A stretch of 8,030 nucleotides of DNA from Actinomycetes bacterium (GTDB lineage: Bacteria; Actinomycetota; Thermoleophilia; Solirubrobacterales; Solirubrobacteraceae), in NCBI GenBank assembly GCA_023429855.1, contig JAEZDB010000421.1:1-8030 (forward strand), read 5' to 3'. The notes under the pieces are model-generated. The model was not told the DNA's origin and did not search any database. It was given only the letters and a program-made list of their open reading frames with translations. This document shows positions 1-5,493 of this stretch, one piece after another. Numbering within the stretch: position 1 is the first letter of the stretch; each line of letters starts with the position of its first letter. Both the position numbers and the translations under genes were made by a program.

Positions 1-8
1 TGTTTATA

Positions 9-266
9 TCAGACAGGCGGGGGGTCGACGGCGCGGTCGGCAGCAAGCCGCGACGCGAGCCTCGGCGCCGCCCACGCTATCGCGAGCGCAAGCATCAGCC
101 CGGCCGCCAGGATCACGGCGCCCCGCAGCCGCCGCGCACGCCGCCGAGACCCGTGCCGACGCACCGCCGCTGGCGCGTCGCCGGGCGGGGCCGGCGGAGC
201 CGCCCGTGCGTGTGGCGCAAGCCGATACACCGGCCCATCGTGCCAGGGCTTGACCAGGTGCGCCAC
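9..266 (-). CDS. Possible small single-pass membrane protein (uncertain)
   Basis: I do not recognise a family. Read from a GTG at 266 this frame gives 85 residues: a Pro/Ala-rich segment (about 20-34), an Arg-rich stretch (about 36-48), one hydrophobic segment (about 49-67, AVILAAGLMLALAIAW) and a short tail ending DPPPV. A basic stretch before one hydrophobic helix fits an inner-membrane anchor with its N-terminus in the cytoplasm. Third codon positions are mostly G or C, as in the clear genes here. The start is unsure: in-frame alternatives are GTG at 287 and TTG at 338, and none has a good ribosome-binding site. The GTG at 266 lies at the edge of a stable hairpin. The frame could be chance in GC-rich DNA. 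Confidence 0.35.
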   Translation of the reverse strand: MAHLVKPWHDGPVYRLAPHARAAPPAPPGDAPAAVRRHGSRRRARRLRGAVILAAGLMLALAIAWAAPRLASRLAADRAVDPPPV

Positions 267-284
267 ACCACCCGTAGGCGGTGT
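265..284 (-). promoter_or_regulatory. 8-bp stem-loop with UACG tetraloop
   Basis: Read on the minus strand, ACACCGCC-TACG-GGTGGTGT folds into eight base pairs, one of them G-U, closed by C(UACG)G. This is a UNCG-class tetraloop, known to be unusually stable in RNA. On the plus strand the same pair would be an A-C mismatch, so the minus-strand transcript is favoured. No T-run follows, so it is not a standard intrinsic terminator. It overlaps the possible GTG start at 266 and could affect translation of that frame, or mark a transcript end. Confidence 0.4.
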
Positions 285-591
285 CACACAAGGTGGGAAA
301 TGCCGCTCCGAGCGGGGGACCTGTGAGCGCGTTTGCAAGAACTCATGGTCGAAGTGCTCTCAGGAGCCCTCGTGCTTTGGGCGCGATCGCCGAGGCCTCA
401 GGCAGGGCAAGAAGACGGTGTCGAAGGTCACCACAATCGGGCCCAATGCGGTGACTGCGGGCAGCAGGCTCGTCGAGTACCGCGGAGGCGCCGAGACGCT
501 GAGACAGCCGGCCGCCACGGTCGATCAATGGTGTGACCACGGCGCGACTTCGCCGACTGGTCCTCCGCCTCCGACCCACCGCTCTCCCCTG
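285..591. other. Intergenic stretch with no convincing gene
   Basis: About 300 bases precede the first clear gene. Open frames cross it on both strands, but their translations are Arg/Cys/Ser-rich mixtures without domain-like character. A GCGATCGC palindrome lies at 383-390 and a short 5-bp hairpin (CGGCG/CGCCG) at 540-555. I see no convincing -35/-10 pair for the gene starting at 592, although its promoter should lie here. Confidence 0.4.
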
Positions 592-1509
592 ATGCTTTCG
601 ACTCCGCGCGGCCGCCGCGTTCGCCTCGCGCTGGCTGCTGCCGCCAGCGCCCTCCTGCTCTCAACGCCTGGCACCGCCTCAGCAGCCACGTTCGGCTACG
701 GCGACAACCGCCCCGACATGTTCGCCGACGCCCGCTGGCAGTCGCTGCCGCTCAAGGACGTACGCCGCACCGTCGATTGGGACACCTCCACCGACGCCGC
801 CAAAACGTCACAGCTCGACGTGTGGATGGGCGCGGCCCGAGGCGCCGGCGCCCGCCCTCTCCTGGCGATCGACCGCTCCTGGAGCGCCGGCAAAGGTACG
901 AGCAAGCCGAGCGTCGCCCAGTACTCGCGCCTGATCCGCTGGCTCAAGACGCGCTACCCGTGGTGGAACACCCTCACGCCGTGGAACGAGGCCAACTACA
1001 TCCTGCAGCCGACCGTCCGCAATCCGAAGCTGGCCTTCAAGTACTGGCAGGCTGCCAAGAAGGCCTGCCCCGGGTGCACGGTCACATCGCCCGCGATCCT
1101 TACCGGCAAAGGGATCTCGAACAAGTTCCTGCCGGCGTTCAAGAAGCTGGCCAAGGGCAAGGTCAAGATCTGGGCCGTGCACGTGTATGGCGACCAGAAC
1201 CGCTTCACCGACGCTTCGCTGAAACGCCTTGAGCGCTCGCTCAAGGGCCAGCTGTGGGTGACGGAGACTGCTGGCTGGGTCAAGTTCGGCGACTCCCCGA
1301 AATGGGGCTACGACGAAGCCCGCGCAGCCAAGGTGATCAGTCACACGTTCAAGATGGCGGCGCGCCACAAGCGCGCGACGCGGTGGTACTTCTGGCAGTG
1401 GCTCGGCGCTCCGAGAAGCGCCGACAGCCGTTGGGATTCTGGCGTACTCAACGCCGACGGTTCAGCGCGTCCGGGCTTCCACGCGCTGGTCGCCGGACTG
1501 CGACGCTGA
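592..1509 (+). CDS. Secreted clan GH-A-like glycoside hydrolase, paralog 1
   Basis: The product has 305 residues. Residues 1-31 form a signal peptide: basic N-terminus (RGRRVR), Ala/Leu core and a TASA cleavage site, giving a mature chain starting about residue 32 (ATFGYGDN). The body looks like a (beta/alpha)8 glycosidase of clan GH-A. LTPWNEANY puts E133 where the acid/base Glu follows Asn at the end of strand 4, and LWVTETAGW puts E225 where the nucleophile sits at the end of strand 7. These roles come from the known clan pattern; the substrate is unknown. C159 and C162 form a CxxC-spaced pair. The closest relative is the gene at 2514-3437, about two-thirds identical. The ATG at 592 is chosen because it leads straight into the signal peptide. 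There is no clear Shine-Dalgarno, and the open frame back to 250 is not protein-like. A distant sugar-binding or inactive role is possible. Confidence 0.85.
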   Translation: MLSTPRGRRVRLALAAAASALLLSTPGTASAATFGYGDNRPDMFADARWQSLPLKDVRRTVDWDTSTDAAKTSQLDVWMGAARGAGARPLLAIDRSWSAGKGTSKPSVAQYSRLIRWLKTRYPWWNTLTPWNEANYILQPTVRNPKLAFKYWQAAKKACPGCTVTSPAILTGKGISNKFLPAFKKLAKGKVKIWAVHVYGDQNRFTDASLKRLERSLKGQLWVTETAGWVKFGDSPKWGYDEARAAKVISHTFKMAARHKRATRWYFWQWLGAPRSADSRWDSGVLNADGSARPGFHALVAGLRR

Positions 1510-1547
1510 GCGCGCCGACGCGCCGCTGAAGCGCCCTTAGCGTTTCG

Positions 1548-1582
1548 CGCACATATAACAATTGCGTGTCTTGCGACGCGCA
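1548..1582 (+). promoter_or_regulatory. Candidate promoter/operator of the TetR-like gene
   Basis: This is an AT-rich island in otherwise GC-rich DNA. ACATATAACA contains a -10-like TATAAC at 1554-1559, about 35 bases before the ATG at 1594. No good -35 box is visible. The -10 is flanked by CGCA (1548-1551) and TGCG (1563-1566), and a second pair, TGCG (1572-1575) and CGCA (1579-1582), follows. Such paired half-sites around a promoter would suit an autoregulating TetR-type repressor, but the motifs are short. Confidence 0.3.
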
Positions 1583-1593
1583 TTCAGGTATGT

Positions 1594-2412
1594 ATGGTGC
1601 CACATGCTTGTAACAGCGTCAGGGTGCACCGCTTGAGCGCGGCTGCAGGGCCAGAAGATCCCGACGTCGCCATCGGCGAGGCGACCATCACCGCCGTGCA
1701 CGGGCTCGCTCCCGCGCAGCTGCTGTCGGCCGTCACGCCAGAGCGGATTGGTGAGCTCACGGGGTACTCCGCTTCCTCGGTGCGATACCGGCTCAACGTG
1801 GCGGCAAACCGTCACGCGCCGCACAAGGATCCGCGCAACGGCCAGGCCGGCCAACGCGGCTGGAGCTTTGACCGCGAGGCGCTGCTCATCACTGCGCTGC
1901 GGGCCTACCGGCTGCGGATGCAGGCGGTCCTTGCGGAGACGGCCGAGCGGTACTCTGCTGCGGTGGCGACCCTCGAGGCGGGCGATATGTCGGCACTCGA
2001 GGCGGCGCTCGAGGCGACGGTCGACTCCGCCAGCCCAGCCGCCGAAGCACTCACGCGAGACGGCGAGCGCCTCTACCTCCTCGCCCTCGCCGCGTGCGAC
2101 GCGTCTCCTACCGTCGCCCAGGTGCTGCACGAAATCGAGGACGACCGCCGCGAGCACCTGCGCACTCTCACGACGCGTGGGCTCCGCGTGCTGGGGCGCG
2201 AACCGCGGGACCACGCCACGGTCGACGCGATCAGCGACACCGTCCACCACTACCTCCACGGCCTCGCGGCCCGCCGCCGCTTCCACCGTGCCGCCGATCA
2301 AGGCGCAGTGCTCCCGACGGTGCTGGCGATCGTCTTCGCGTTCACCCAGCCGGCCACGGGCGCCGCTGGCGTGGTCGCCGATGCCCTCCGCGACTTCGGC
2401 CTGCCGGGCTGA
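1594..2412 (+). CDS. TetR-like transcriptional regulator
   Basis: The product has 272 residues. Residues about 26-70 resemble a TetR DNA-binding domain: a first helix (VAIGEATITAVHGL), then a helix-turn-helix at about 47-68 (VTPERIGELTGYSASSVRYRL), matching the 'T...IA..aGvS..t.Y.hF' pattern with GYSASSVRYRL as recognition helix. The rest (about 95-270) is mostly Ala/Leu/Glu/Arg helix, as expected of a TetR ligand and dimer domain, ending in a hydrophobic helix (VLPTVLAIVFAFTQPA, 239-254). The ligand cannot be read from sequence. It begins 84 bases after the first hydrolase gene and ends 101 bases before the second, all in one direction, so control of these paralogs and of itself is plausible. 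The ATG at 1594 has CAGG 5 bases upstream. GTG at 1624 is an alternative start that still keeps the whole DNA-binding domain. The domain match is by eye and somewhat divergent. Confidence 0.65.
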   Translation: MVPHACNSVRVHRLSAAAGPEDPDVAIGEATITAVHGLAPAQLLSAVTPERIGELTGYSASSVRYRLNVAANRHAPHKDPRNGQAGQRGWSFDREALLITALRAYRLRMQAVLAETAERYSAAVATLEAGDMSALEAALEATVDSASPAAEALTRDGERLYLLALAACDASPTVAQVLHEIEDDRREHLRTLTTRGLRVLGREPRDHATVDAISDTVHHYLHGLAARRRFHRAADQGAVLPTVLAIVFAFTQPATGAAGVVADALRDFGLPG

Positions 2413-2475
2413 CGATTCCCAATGCGGCGATCGATGCGTTTCGGATACCGCAGGCTGTGACACGCAACCGGGAAG

Positions 2476-2509
2476 GTGGACCGTCCCCCGGCGGGTCGAT
2501 ACGGTCCGC
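2476..2509 (+). promoter_or_regulatory. Inverted repeat just upstream of hydrolase paralog 2
   Basis: GGACCGT (2478-2484) and ACGGTCC (2501-2507) are a perfect 7-bp inverted repeat. One G-U pair and one G-C pair extend it outward to 2476/2509, and a small CCC/GGG stem can form inside. It ends 4 bases before the ATG at 2514 and covers the normal ribosome-binding position. It could be an RNA hairpin that modulates translation or a DNA operator. The rest of the 2413-2513 gap shows no clear promoter. Confidence 0.4.
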
Positions 2510-2513
2510 GGAG

Positions 2514-3437
2514 ATGTCTACGACCTTCCGCCTCACTCCGCGCCTGCGATGGCTCGTGGTCGCGCTGTTCACCGTGTTCGCGGTGGCCACGCCGACCACC
2601 GCCTCGGCCGTCACCTTCGGCTACGGCGACAACCGCCCCGACATGTTCTCCGACCCCCGCTGGAAGGCGCTGCCGCTCAAGGACGCCCGCCGCACCGTCG
2701 ATTGGGACGTGCAGAAGTACCCCGAGAAGCTCGCGCAGCTCGACGGCTGGATGGCCGCCGCGCAGGGCGCCGGCGCCAAGCCGATCCTCGCGATCGACCG
2801 TTCCTGGTCGGCCGGTCAGGAGAAGAAGAAGCCGACCGTGGCGCAGTACGGCGCGCTGATCAAGTTCCTCAAGGGCCGCTACCCGGCGTTCAAGACGCTG
2901 ATCCCGTGGAACGAGGCGAACTACATCCTGCAGCCCACGGTCCGCAACCCGAAGCTCGCGTTCCAGTACTGGCAGGCCGCAAAGAAGAACTGCAAGGGCT
3001 GCACCGTCACGTCGCCAGCGCTGCTCGCCGGCGGCACCGGCACCTCCAAGAAGTTCATCCCGGCGTTCAAGAAGCTCGCGGGCAACAAGATCAAGATCTG
3101 GGCCGTGCACGTGTACGGCGACCAGAACCGCCTCAAGGACACCGGCCTCAAGGCACTCGAGAAGCAGCTCAAGGGCGACATCTGGATCGCTGAGACGGCC
3201 GCCTGGGTCAAGTTCGGCGACTCGGCCGCGTTCAAGTACGACGAGACCCGCGCCGCGAAGGTGACCGACTACATCTTCAAGAGCCTCAAGAAGCACAAGC
3301 GCGTCAAGAAGGCGATCTTCTGGCAGTGGAAGGGCGATGCCAGCCCGCTCACGACCCGCTGGGACTCGGGCGTCTTGAACTTCGACGGCACCGAGCGCAA
3401 GAACTACGCGTCGCTCGTGAAGGGCCTCAAGAAGTAA
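2514..3437 (+). CDS. Secreted clan GH-A-like glycoside hydrolase, paralog 2
   Basis: The product has 307 residues and is a close paralog of 592-1509. A signal peptide spans about 1-32 (RLTPRLRW, hydrophobic core, TTASA then VTFGYGDN). Both presumed catalytic acids are kept: E134 in IPWNEANY and E227 in IWIAETAAW. C160/C163 match the CxxC-spaced pair of paralog 1, and the C-terminal RWDSGVLN motif is shared. It is very Lys-rich (39 Lys, about 13%), with clusters at 104-106, 259-266 and the C-terminus, where paralog 1 more often has Arg or neutral residues. The ATG at 2514 is chosen because it opens the signal peptide; GGAG directly abuts it, which is too close for a normal site. An in-frame GTG at 2457 would add 19 residues and is less likely. 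The gene ends 36 bases before the first collagen-like gene and may be co-transcribed with it. The substrate is unknown. Confidence 0.85.
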   Translation: MSTTFRLTPRLRWLVVALFTVFAVATPTTASAVTFGYGDNRPDMFSDPRWKALPLKDARRTVDWDVQKYPEKLAQLDGWMAAAQGAGAKPILAIDRSWSAGQEKKKPTVAQYGALIKFLKGRYPAFKTLIPWNEANYILQPTVRNPKLAFQYWQAAKKNCKGCTVTSPALLAGGTGTSKKFIPAFKKLAGNKIKIWAVHVYGDQNRLKDTGLKALEKQLKGDIWIAETAAWVKFGDSAAFKYDETRAAKVTDYIFKSLKKHKRVKKAIFWQWKGDASPLTTRWDSGVLNFDGTERKNYASLVKGLKK

Positions 3438-3443
3438 CACACG

Positions 3444-3506
3444 CACATAGGTGTAGGTAGGATGGGCGCTCTCATGCGCCTGCCACGTCCTACCTACGCC
3501 AATGTG
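3444..3506 (+). promoter_or_regulatory. Long inverted repeat enclosing a start codon
   Basis: The arms are 3444-3462 and 3488-3506. They pair over 19 positions with one A/A mismatch and one G-U (18 pairs in all). The left arm reads CACATAGGTGTAGGTAGGA and the right arm TCCTACCTACGCCAATGTG. Inside, GGGCGC (3464-3469) pairs with GCGCCT (3476-3481), leaving a 6-base loop at 3470-3475 that holds the first two bases of the ATG at 3474. The AGG repeats that could serve as ribosome-binding site (3455-3461) are buried in the left arm. No T-run follows. It starts 7 bases after the stop of paralog 2. An RNA switch on translation is the likeliest reading; a processing or 3'-end signal is an alternative. 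Confidence 0.6.
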
Positions 3507-4121
3507 ATGTCGACCGTGGCGCTGTTTGTCGCCCTCGGCGGCACCTCCTACGCGGTTGCCAAACTGCCCAAGGGCTCCGTCGGCGAACGCGAACTCAAGA
3601 AGAACGCCGTCACGAGCGTGAAGCTCCGCGACGGGTCCGTCACCGCCGCCGACCTCGCCCCGGGGGCGGTCCGCAGCGGGCCGCGCGGGCCACGTGGGGC
3701 CGACGGGACCACCGGACCGGTCGGTCCGTCCGACGTCCTGATCAACCGGAACTCAGGGAAGCGGCTCGCAGCCGGCAGCGGCGTGCCTACCGCGGTCAAC
3801 GAGCTCAACGTCCCCGCCGGCCAGTGGCTGATCACGGGCACCGCCTCGCTGATCTACGGCGGCGCAACCAGCGACTGGTTCCGCTGCTGGTTCTCGTTCG
3901 GGCCCGAGGACGGCGCCTCCAGTTCCATCACCCGCCTCGGGGCCGAGGCCAACGGCGCGCTCGCTGGTGGCCTCGCGCTTCAAGAGGGCAGGGTGCTCTC
4001 CGGGCCGGCCACGGTGCGGATGCAATGCGGTCACGACGCTGCGATTCCGGCCGATCACGACGCGCGTGCCGAGTACTCGCAGCTGACCGCCGTCCGCACC
4101 GGCAACCTGGTGGTCCGGTAG
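3474..4121 (+). CDS. Collagen-like exported protein 1
   Basis: The product has 215 residues from ATG 3474, or 219 from the in-frame ATG 3462. I prefer 3474 because MRLPRPTYANVMS aligns with the next gene's N-terminus. Counting from 3462, residues 14-31 form a hydrophobic signal or anchor (VMSTVALFVALGGTSYAV). There follow two similar segments (KGSVGERELKKNAVTSVKL and DGSVTAADLAPG), six Gly-X-Y triplets (73-90, GPRGPRGADGTTGPVGPS) and a beta-rich C-terminal domain of about 125 residues with exactly two Cys (142, 189). Six triplets is short for a stable collagen helix, so the block may act as a trimer-forming stalk or spacer. I recognise this architecture as a recurrent Solirubrobacterales surface-protein type without a known role. 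Translation probably depends on the hairpin at 3444-3506. The stop is 2 bases before the next gene. Confidence 0.8.
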   Translation: MRLPRPTYANVMSTVALFVALGGTSYAVAKLPKGSVGERELKKNAVTSVKLRDGSVTAADLAPGAVRSGPRGPRGADGTTGPVGPSDVLINRNSGKRLAAGSGVPTAVNELNVPAGQWLITGTASLIYGGATSDWFRCWFSFGPEDGASSSITRLGAEANGALAGGLALQEGRVLSGPATVRMQCGHDAAIPADHDARAEYSQLTAVRTGNLVVR

Positions 4122-4123
4122 CG

Positions 4124-4786
4124 ATGCCCTCCCTGCGCATGCCCCGGCTGACGTACGCCAACGTGATGTCGACCGTCGCGGTCTTCATCGCTCTCGGCGG
4201 CACCTCTTTCGCGGCCGTCAAGCTCTCAGCCAAGTCAGTCGGAGAGCGCGAGCTCAAAACCGGTGCCGTCACAAGCCAGAAGCTCAAAGACGGCACCATC
4301 ACCCCCGCCGACCTGGCACCCGGCACCGCGACGAGCGGGCCGCGGGGCCCGCGCGGCGCACAAGGCCCGATCGGCGTGGCAGGCCCGAGCGACGCATGGT
4401 TCTCTGCTGGCCTCGTGGATTCCGGCACGCTTTCGAGGACGGCCAACAAGGCGACGACCGTCGCGCGGATCAGCAACCTTCCGGCGGGCGACTACGTCTT
4501 CCACGGCACGGTTTCGATCGTCGCTCACAACATCGGGGCCGTGTTCACCTACTGCAACATCGGGGTGAACAACACCGGCGTCAGTACCGCCGCGGTCGGC
4601 ACGTTCGGCACGGCTGCCGGCTCAGCCAGTTCCGGGACGGTCACGCCCATTGGCGCTCAAGGCGGCGTGCGCACGGGCGCTGACGCGGTCCTCGAGTGCT
4701 GGAACGACCGCGACACCGATCCCAGCATCACGCCGACGTACCAGCAGGTCGGCTTCACCGCGCAGCGCGTCGGCACGCTCCGCTAA
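4124..4786 (+). CDS. Collagen-like exported protein 2
   Basis: The product has 220 residues and is a tandem paralog of the preceding gene. Order of parts: basic start (MPSLRMPR), hydrophobic signal or anchor (about 14-31, VMSTVAVFIALGGTSFAA), two 'KSVGERELKTGAVT / KDGTITPADLAPG' segments, six Gly-X-Y triplets (72-89, GPRGPRGAQGPIGVAGPS), and a beta-rich domain with two Cys (144, 192). The C-terminal domain has diverged much more than the N-terminal 90 residues, which suggests a fixed export and assembly module with a variable head. The ATG at 4124 is preceded by GGTGG 10 bases upstream; ATG 4139 is an alternative. The 2-base spacing from the previous stop indicates translational coupling. The gene converges on the minus-strand operon. 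Confidence 0.82.
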   Translation: MPSLRMPRLTYANVMSTVAVFIALGGTSFAAVKLSAKSVGERELKTGAVTSQKLKDGTITPADLAPGTATSGPRGPRGAQGPIGVAGPSDAWFSAGLVDSGTLSRTANKATTVARISNLPAGDYVFHGTVSIVAHNIGAVFTYCNIGVNNTGVSTAAVGTFGTAAGSASSGTVTPIGAQGGVRTGADAVLECWNDRDTDPSITPTYQQVGFTAQRVGTLR

Positions 4787-4791
4787 CGCGC

Positions 4792-4822
4792 GCCGGCGGC
4801 GTGCGTCGCTGCAGCCGCCGGC
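4792..4822. terminator. GC-rich inverted repeat between convergent genes
   Basis: GCCGGCGGC (4792-4800) and GCCGCCGGC (4814-4822) form a perfect 9-bp stem with a 13-base loop. It lies 5 bases after the stop at 4786 and 38 bases past the minus-strand stop at 4861, where a shared bidirectional terminator is expected. There is no U-run on either strand, so any termination would be of the U-poor type often proposed for high-GC actinobacteria. Confidence 0.45.
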
Positions 4823-4860
4823 ACGTTGCGCGGAGCGCTCAGCGGCGGCCGCGGATCGGA

Positions 4861-5493
4861 CTACTGCAGCTCGACCGAGGTGACCGGCATCGCCGTGAAG
4901 CGCGTGTTGACGATCTTGGCGTTGAAGCTCGTCTGCCGCTGAGCGCAGCTCAGCGTGACCGTCGAGGTCTTGGTCAGCGTTGCGACTTCGAGCATCGCCA
5001 TCGACTGCTCGATGGCACCAGGCGCATCGGAGCCGATCGTGACCGTGGAGCCGTTGATCGCCGGCTGCCCATCGATCTGCAGGCCGCAGTCGATGAACGT
5101 CGAGGCGGCGATCGAGAACATGTGGGCCGTGAAGTCGAAGCGATACGGGCCGGCGGGCAGGCGCAGCGAACCGACCACCAAACCGGTCGATGGGACGACG
5201 CGGATCGCGTCGTTTCTGTTGGCGTAGAGCTTCGCGACGCCCTGCGCGCCCGGCGCGCCAGTTGGGCCGGCCACGCCGGCGGGCCCTTCGGCTCCACGCG
5301 GTCCGCGCGGCCCTGACAGCGCCACCCCGGGCGCCAGGTCGCTGCTGCGCACCGTCGCGTCCTTGATCTCGCGGGTCGTGACGGAACCCTTCTTCAGCTT
5401 CACCGCGGCGTACGAGGTGCCGCCGAGCGCGACGAACAGCGCCACGAGAGCGAGCGCGGTCGGTAGTCGTTGTTCAGGGGTGATCCTCATCAT
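4861..5493 (-). CDS. Collagen-like exported protein 3, in the type VII-like operon
   Basis: The product has 210 residues. It has a short N-terminus (MMRITPEQR), a hydrophobic signal or anchor (about 11-30, PTALALVALFVALGGTSYAA), 'KKGSVTTREIKDATVRSSDLAPG', eight Gly-X-Y triplets (61-84, GPRGPRGAEGPAGVAGPTGA then PGAQ), and a beta-rich domain holding only two Cys (136, 183), like the two plus-strand relatives. The ATG at 5493 overlaps the stop of the EspG-like gene as ATGA, and GAGG (5501-5504) sits 7 bases upstream, so the start is well supported. ATG 5490 is the only close alternative. It is the last gene of the minus-strand operon. Its signal-like N-terminus suggests general (Sec-type) export rather than type VII export, so it may be an envelope partner of the operon's other products. 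That partnership is inference. Confidence 0.83.
   Translation of the reverse strand: MMRITPEQRLPTALALVALFVALGGTSYAAVKLKKGSVTTREIKDATVRSSDLAPGVALSGPRGPRGAEGPAGVAGPTGAPGAQGVAKLYANRNDAIRVVPSTGLVVGSLRLPAGPYRFDFTAHMFSIAASTFIDCGLQIDGQPAINGSTVTIGSDAPGAIEQSMAMLEVATLTKTSTVTLSCAQRQTSFNAKIVNTRFTAMPVTSVELQ

Noticed and set aside
383..390. GCGATCGC palindrome
   Set aside because: A single 8-base palindrome in GC-rich DNA is expected by chance and has no partner copies nearby.
250..591. Upstream extension of the first hydrolase frame back to an ATG at 250
   Set aside because: The extra 114 residues are not protein-like and would bury the clear signal peptide that begins at 592.
1510..1547. Possible terminator after the first hydrolase gene
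   Set aside because: Only short 4-bp GCGC-type pairings with poor loops and no T-run were found.
1537..2463. Antisense frame opposite the TetR-like gene
   Set aside because: The plus-strand frame has a helix-turn-helix and its own upstream region; the antisense product shows only His/Arg/Val-rich low complexity.
1748..3193. Long plus-strand open frame of 481 codons
   Set aside because: It overlaps the TetR-like gene and paralog 2 in another frame; its translation is an Arg/Ser/Pro-rich shadow with no domain character.
2298..3446. Long antisense frame opposite paralog 2
   Set aside because: Its Leu/Arg/Glu-rich translation is the usual antisense artefact of GC-rich coding DNA; the plus strand encodes a recognisable protein with a matching paralog.
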